Source: an uncultured Rubrobacteraceae bacterium (GTDB lineage: Bacteria; Actinomycetota; Rubrobacteria; Rubrobacterales; Rubrobacteraceae). From it: DNA of 5,876 bases. Each line of letters begins with the position of its first letter. The first letter of the stretch is position 1. A model generated the notes under the pieces. It was not told where the DNA came from. It did no database searches and saw nothing but the letters and a program-made list of their open reading frames with translations. Positions 5,668 to 5,876 of the stretch are shown here, in pieces. The translations under genes and the position numbers were made by a program. The DNA is taken from the NCBI GenBank assembly GCA_902806105.1, contig CADCVI010000195.1, positions 1-5,876 on the forward strand, in the 5' to 3' direction.

Positions 5668-5876
5668 CTAGTGCAGCGCCCGCAACACGTCGCCGACGCC
5701 TTCGACGCTGTCCACGACTATGTCGGCCTCGGAGACGATCTCGGGCGGGCCCTCGTCGCTGCGGACGCCGACGCGCAGGATCTCATCTAGCTCTCCTTCT
5801 TCGCGCAGCGAGACGAGCTCGCGGAAGGCGTCGAGGTCTGTAGTGTCGTCTCCGAGGAACATCGCCTTCTTCGGGC
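5668..5876 (-). CDS. otsB: Trehalose-6-phosphate phosphatase, C-terminal end (HAD family), truncated
   Basis: Only the last 68 residues plus the stop codon (5670-5668 on the minus strand) lie in the window; the start is beyond the right edge. The segment contains KKAMFLGDDTTDLDAFREL, the HAD motif IV of the OtsB group, in which the paired aspartates bind Mg2+ for phosphate removal. A typical tail follows (VGVRSDEGPPEIVSEADIVVDSVEGVGDVLRAL). OtsB converts trehalose-6-phosphate to trehalose, completing the pathway begun by the nearby OtsA. The nucleophile Asp motif and cap domain are off-window, so another HAD-IIB sugar phosphatase cannot be fully excluded; context makes OtsB most likely. It is convergent with the preceding membrane gene, with only 23 nt between stop codons and no clear terminator. 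Confidence 0.8.
   Translation of the reverse strand, partial: PKKAMFLGDDTTDLDAFRELVSLREEGELDEILRVGVRSDEGPPEIVSEADIVVDSVEGVGDVLRALH

Overview
This is a high-GC window whose codons mostly end in G or C. Its gene families (an actinobacterial C40 peptidase, a slipin, a serine-kinase-type anti-sigma factor, and paired TreT and OtsA/OtsB trehalose genes) suggest a deep-branching, stress-tolerant actinobacterium. Rubrobacter or a close relative is the best guess. That assignment rests on recognising protein families, not on a marker gene.

Layout, left to right: (1) the C-terminal catalytic domain of a secreted NlpC/P60 cell-wall peptidase, cut by the left edge and closed by a strong intrinsic terminator; (2) a membrane-anchored stomatin-type SPFH protein (slipin); (3) a short intergenic region with a 14/16 direct repeat, a hairpin and a promoter resembling the general-stress SigB/SigF type; (4) a 148-aa RsbW/SpoIIAB-type anti-sigma ATPase/kinase; (5) an AT-rich promoter patch and a GT4 enzyme closely resembling TreT, trehalose glycosyltransferring synthase; (6) a perfect 9-bp hairpin, a three-unit heptamer repeat, a TATGAT box and a roughly 120-nt untranslated leader; (7) a GT20 trehalose-6-phosphate synthase (OtsA); (8) a 157-aa multi-spanning membrane protein of unknown function, 6 nt behind otsA, with clearly different codon usage; (9) on the minus strand, the C-terminal end of a HAD-type trehalose-6-phosphate phosphatase (OtsB), cut by the right edge.

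Together the right half is a trehalose locus with two routes. TreT makes trehalose in one reversible step from NDP-glucose and glucose. OtsA plus OtsB makes it through trehalose-6-phosphate. The left half holds envelope maintenance (peptidase, slipin) and stress-sigma control (anti-sigma factor). The shared theme of osmotic, desiccation or heat stress is an inference from gene content. I found no mobile element, CRISPR array, tRNA or rRNA. Nothing here is clearly a new system. The points most worth checking are the SigB/SigF-like promoter before the anti-sigma gene, the unknown membrane gene between otsA and otsB, and the structured otsA leader.
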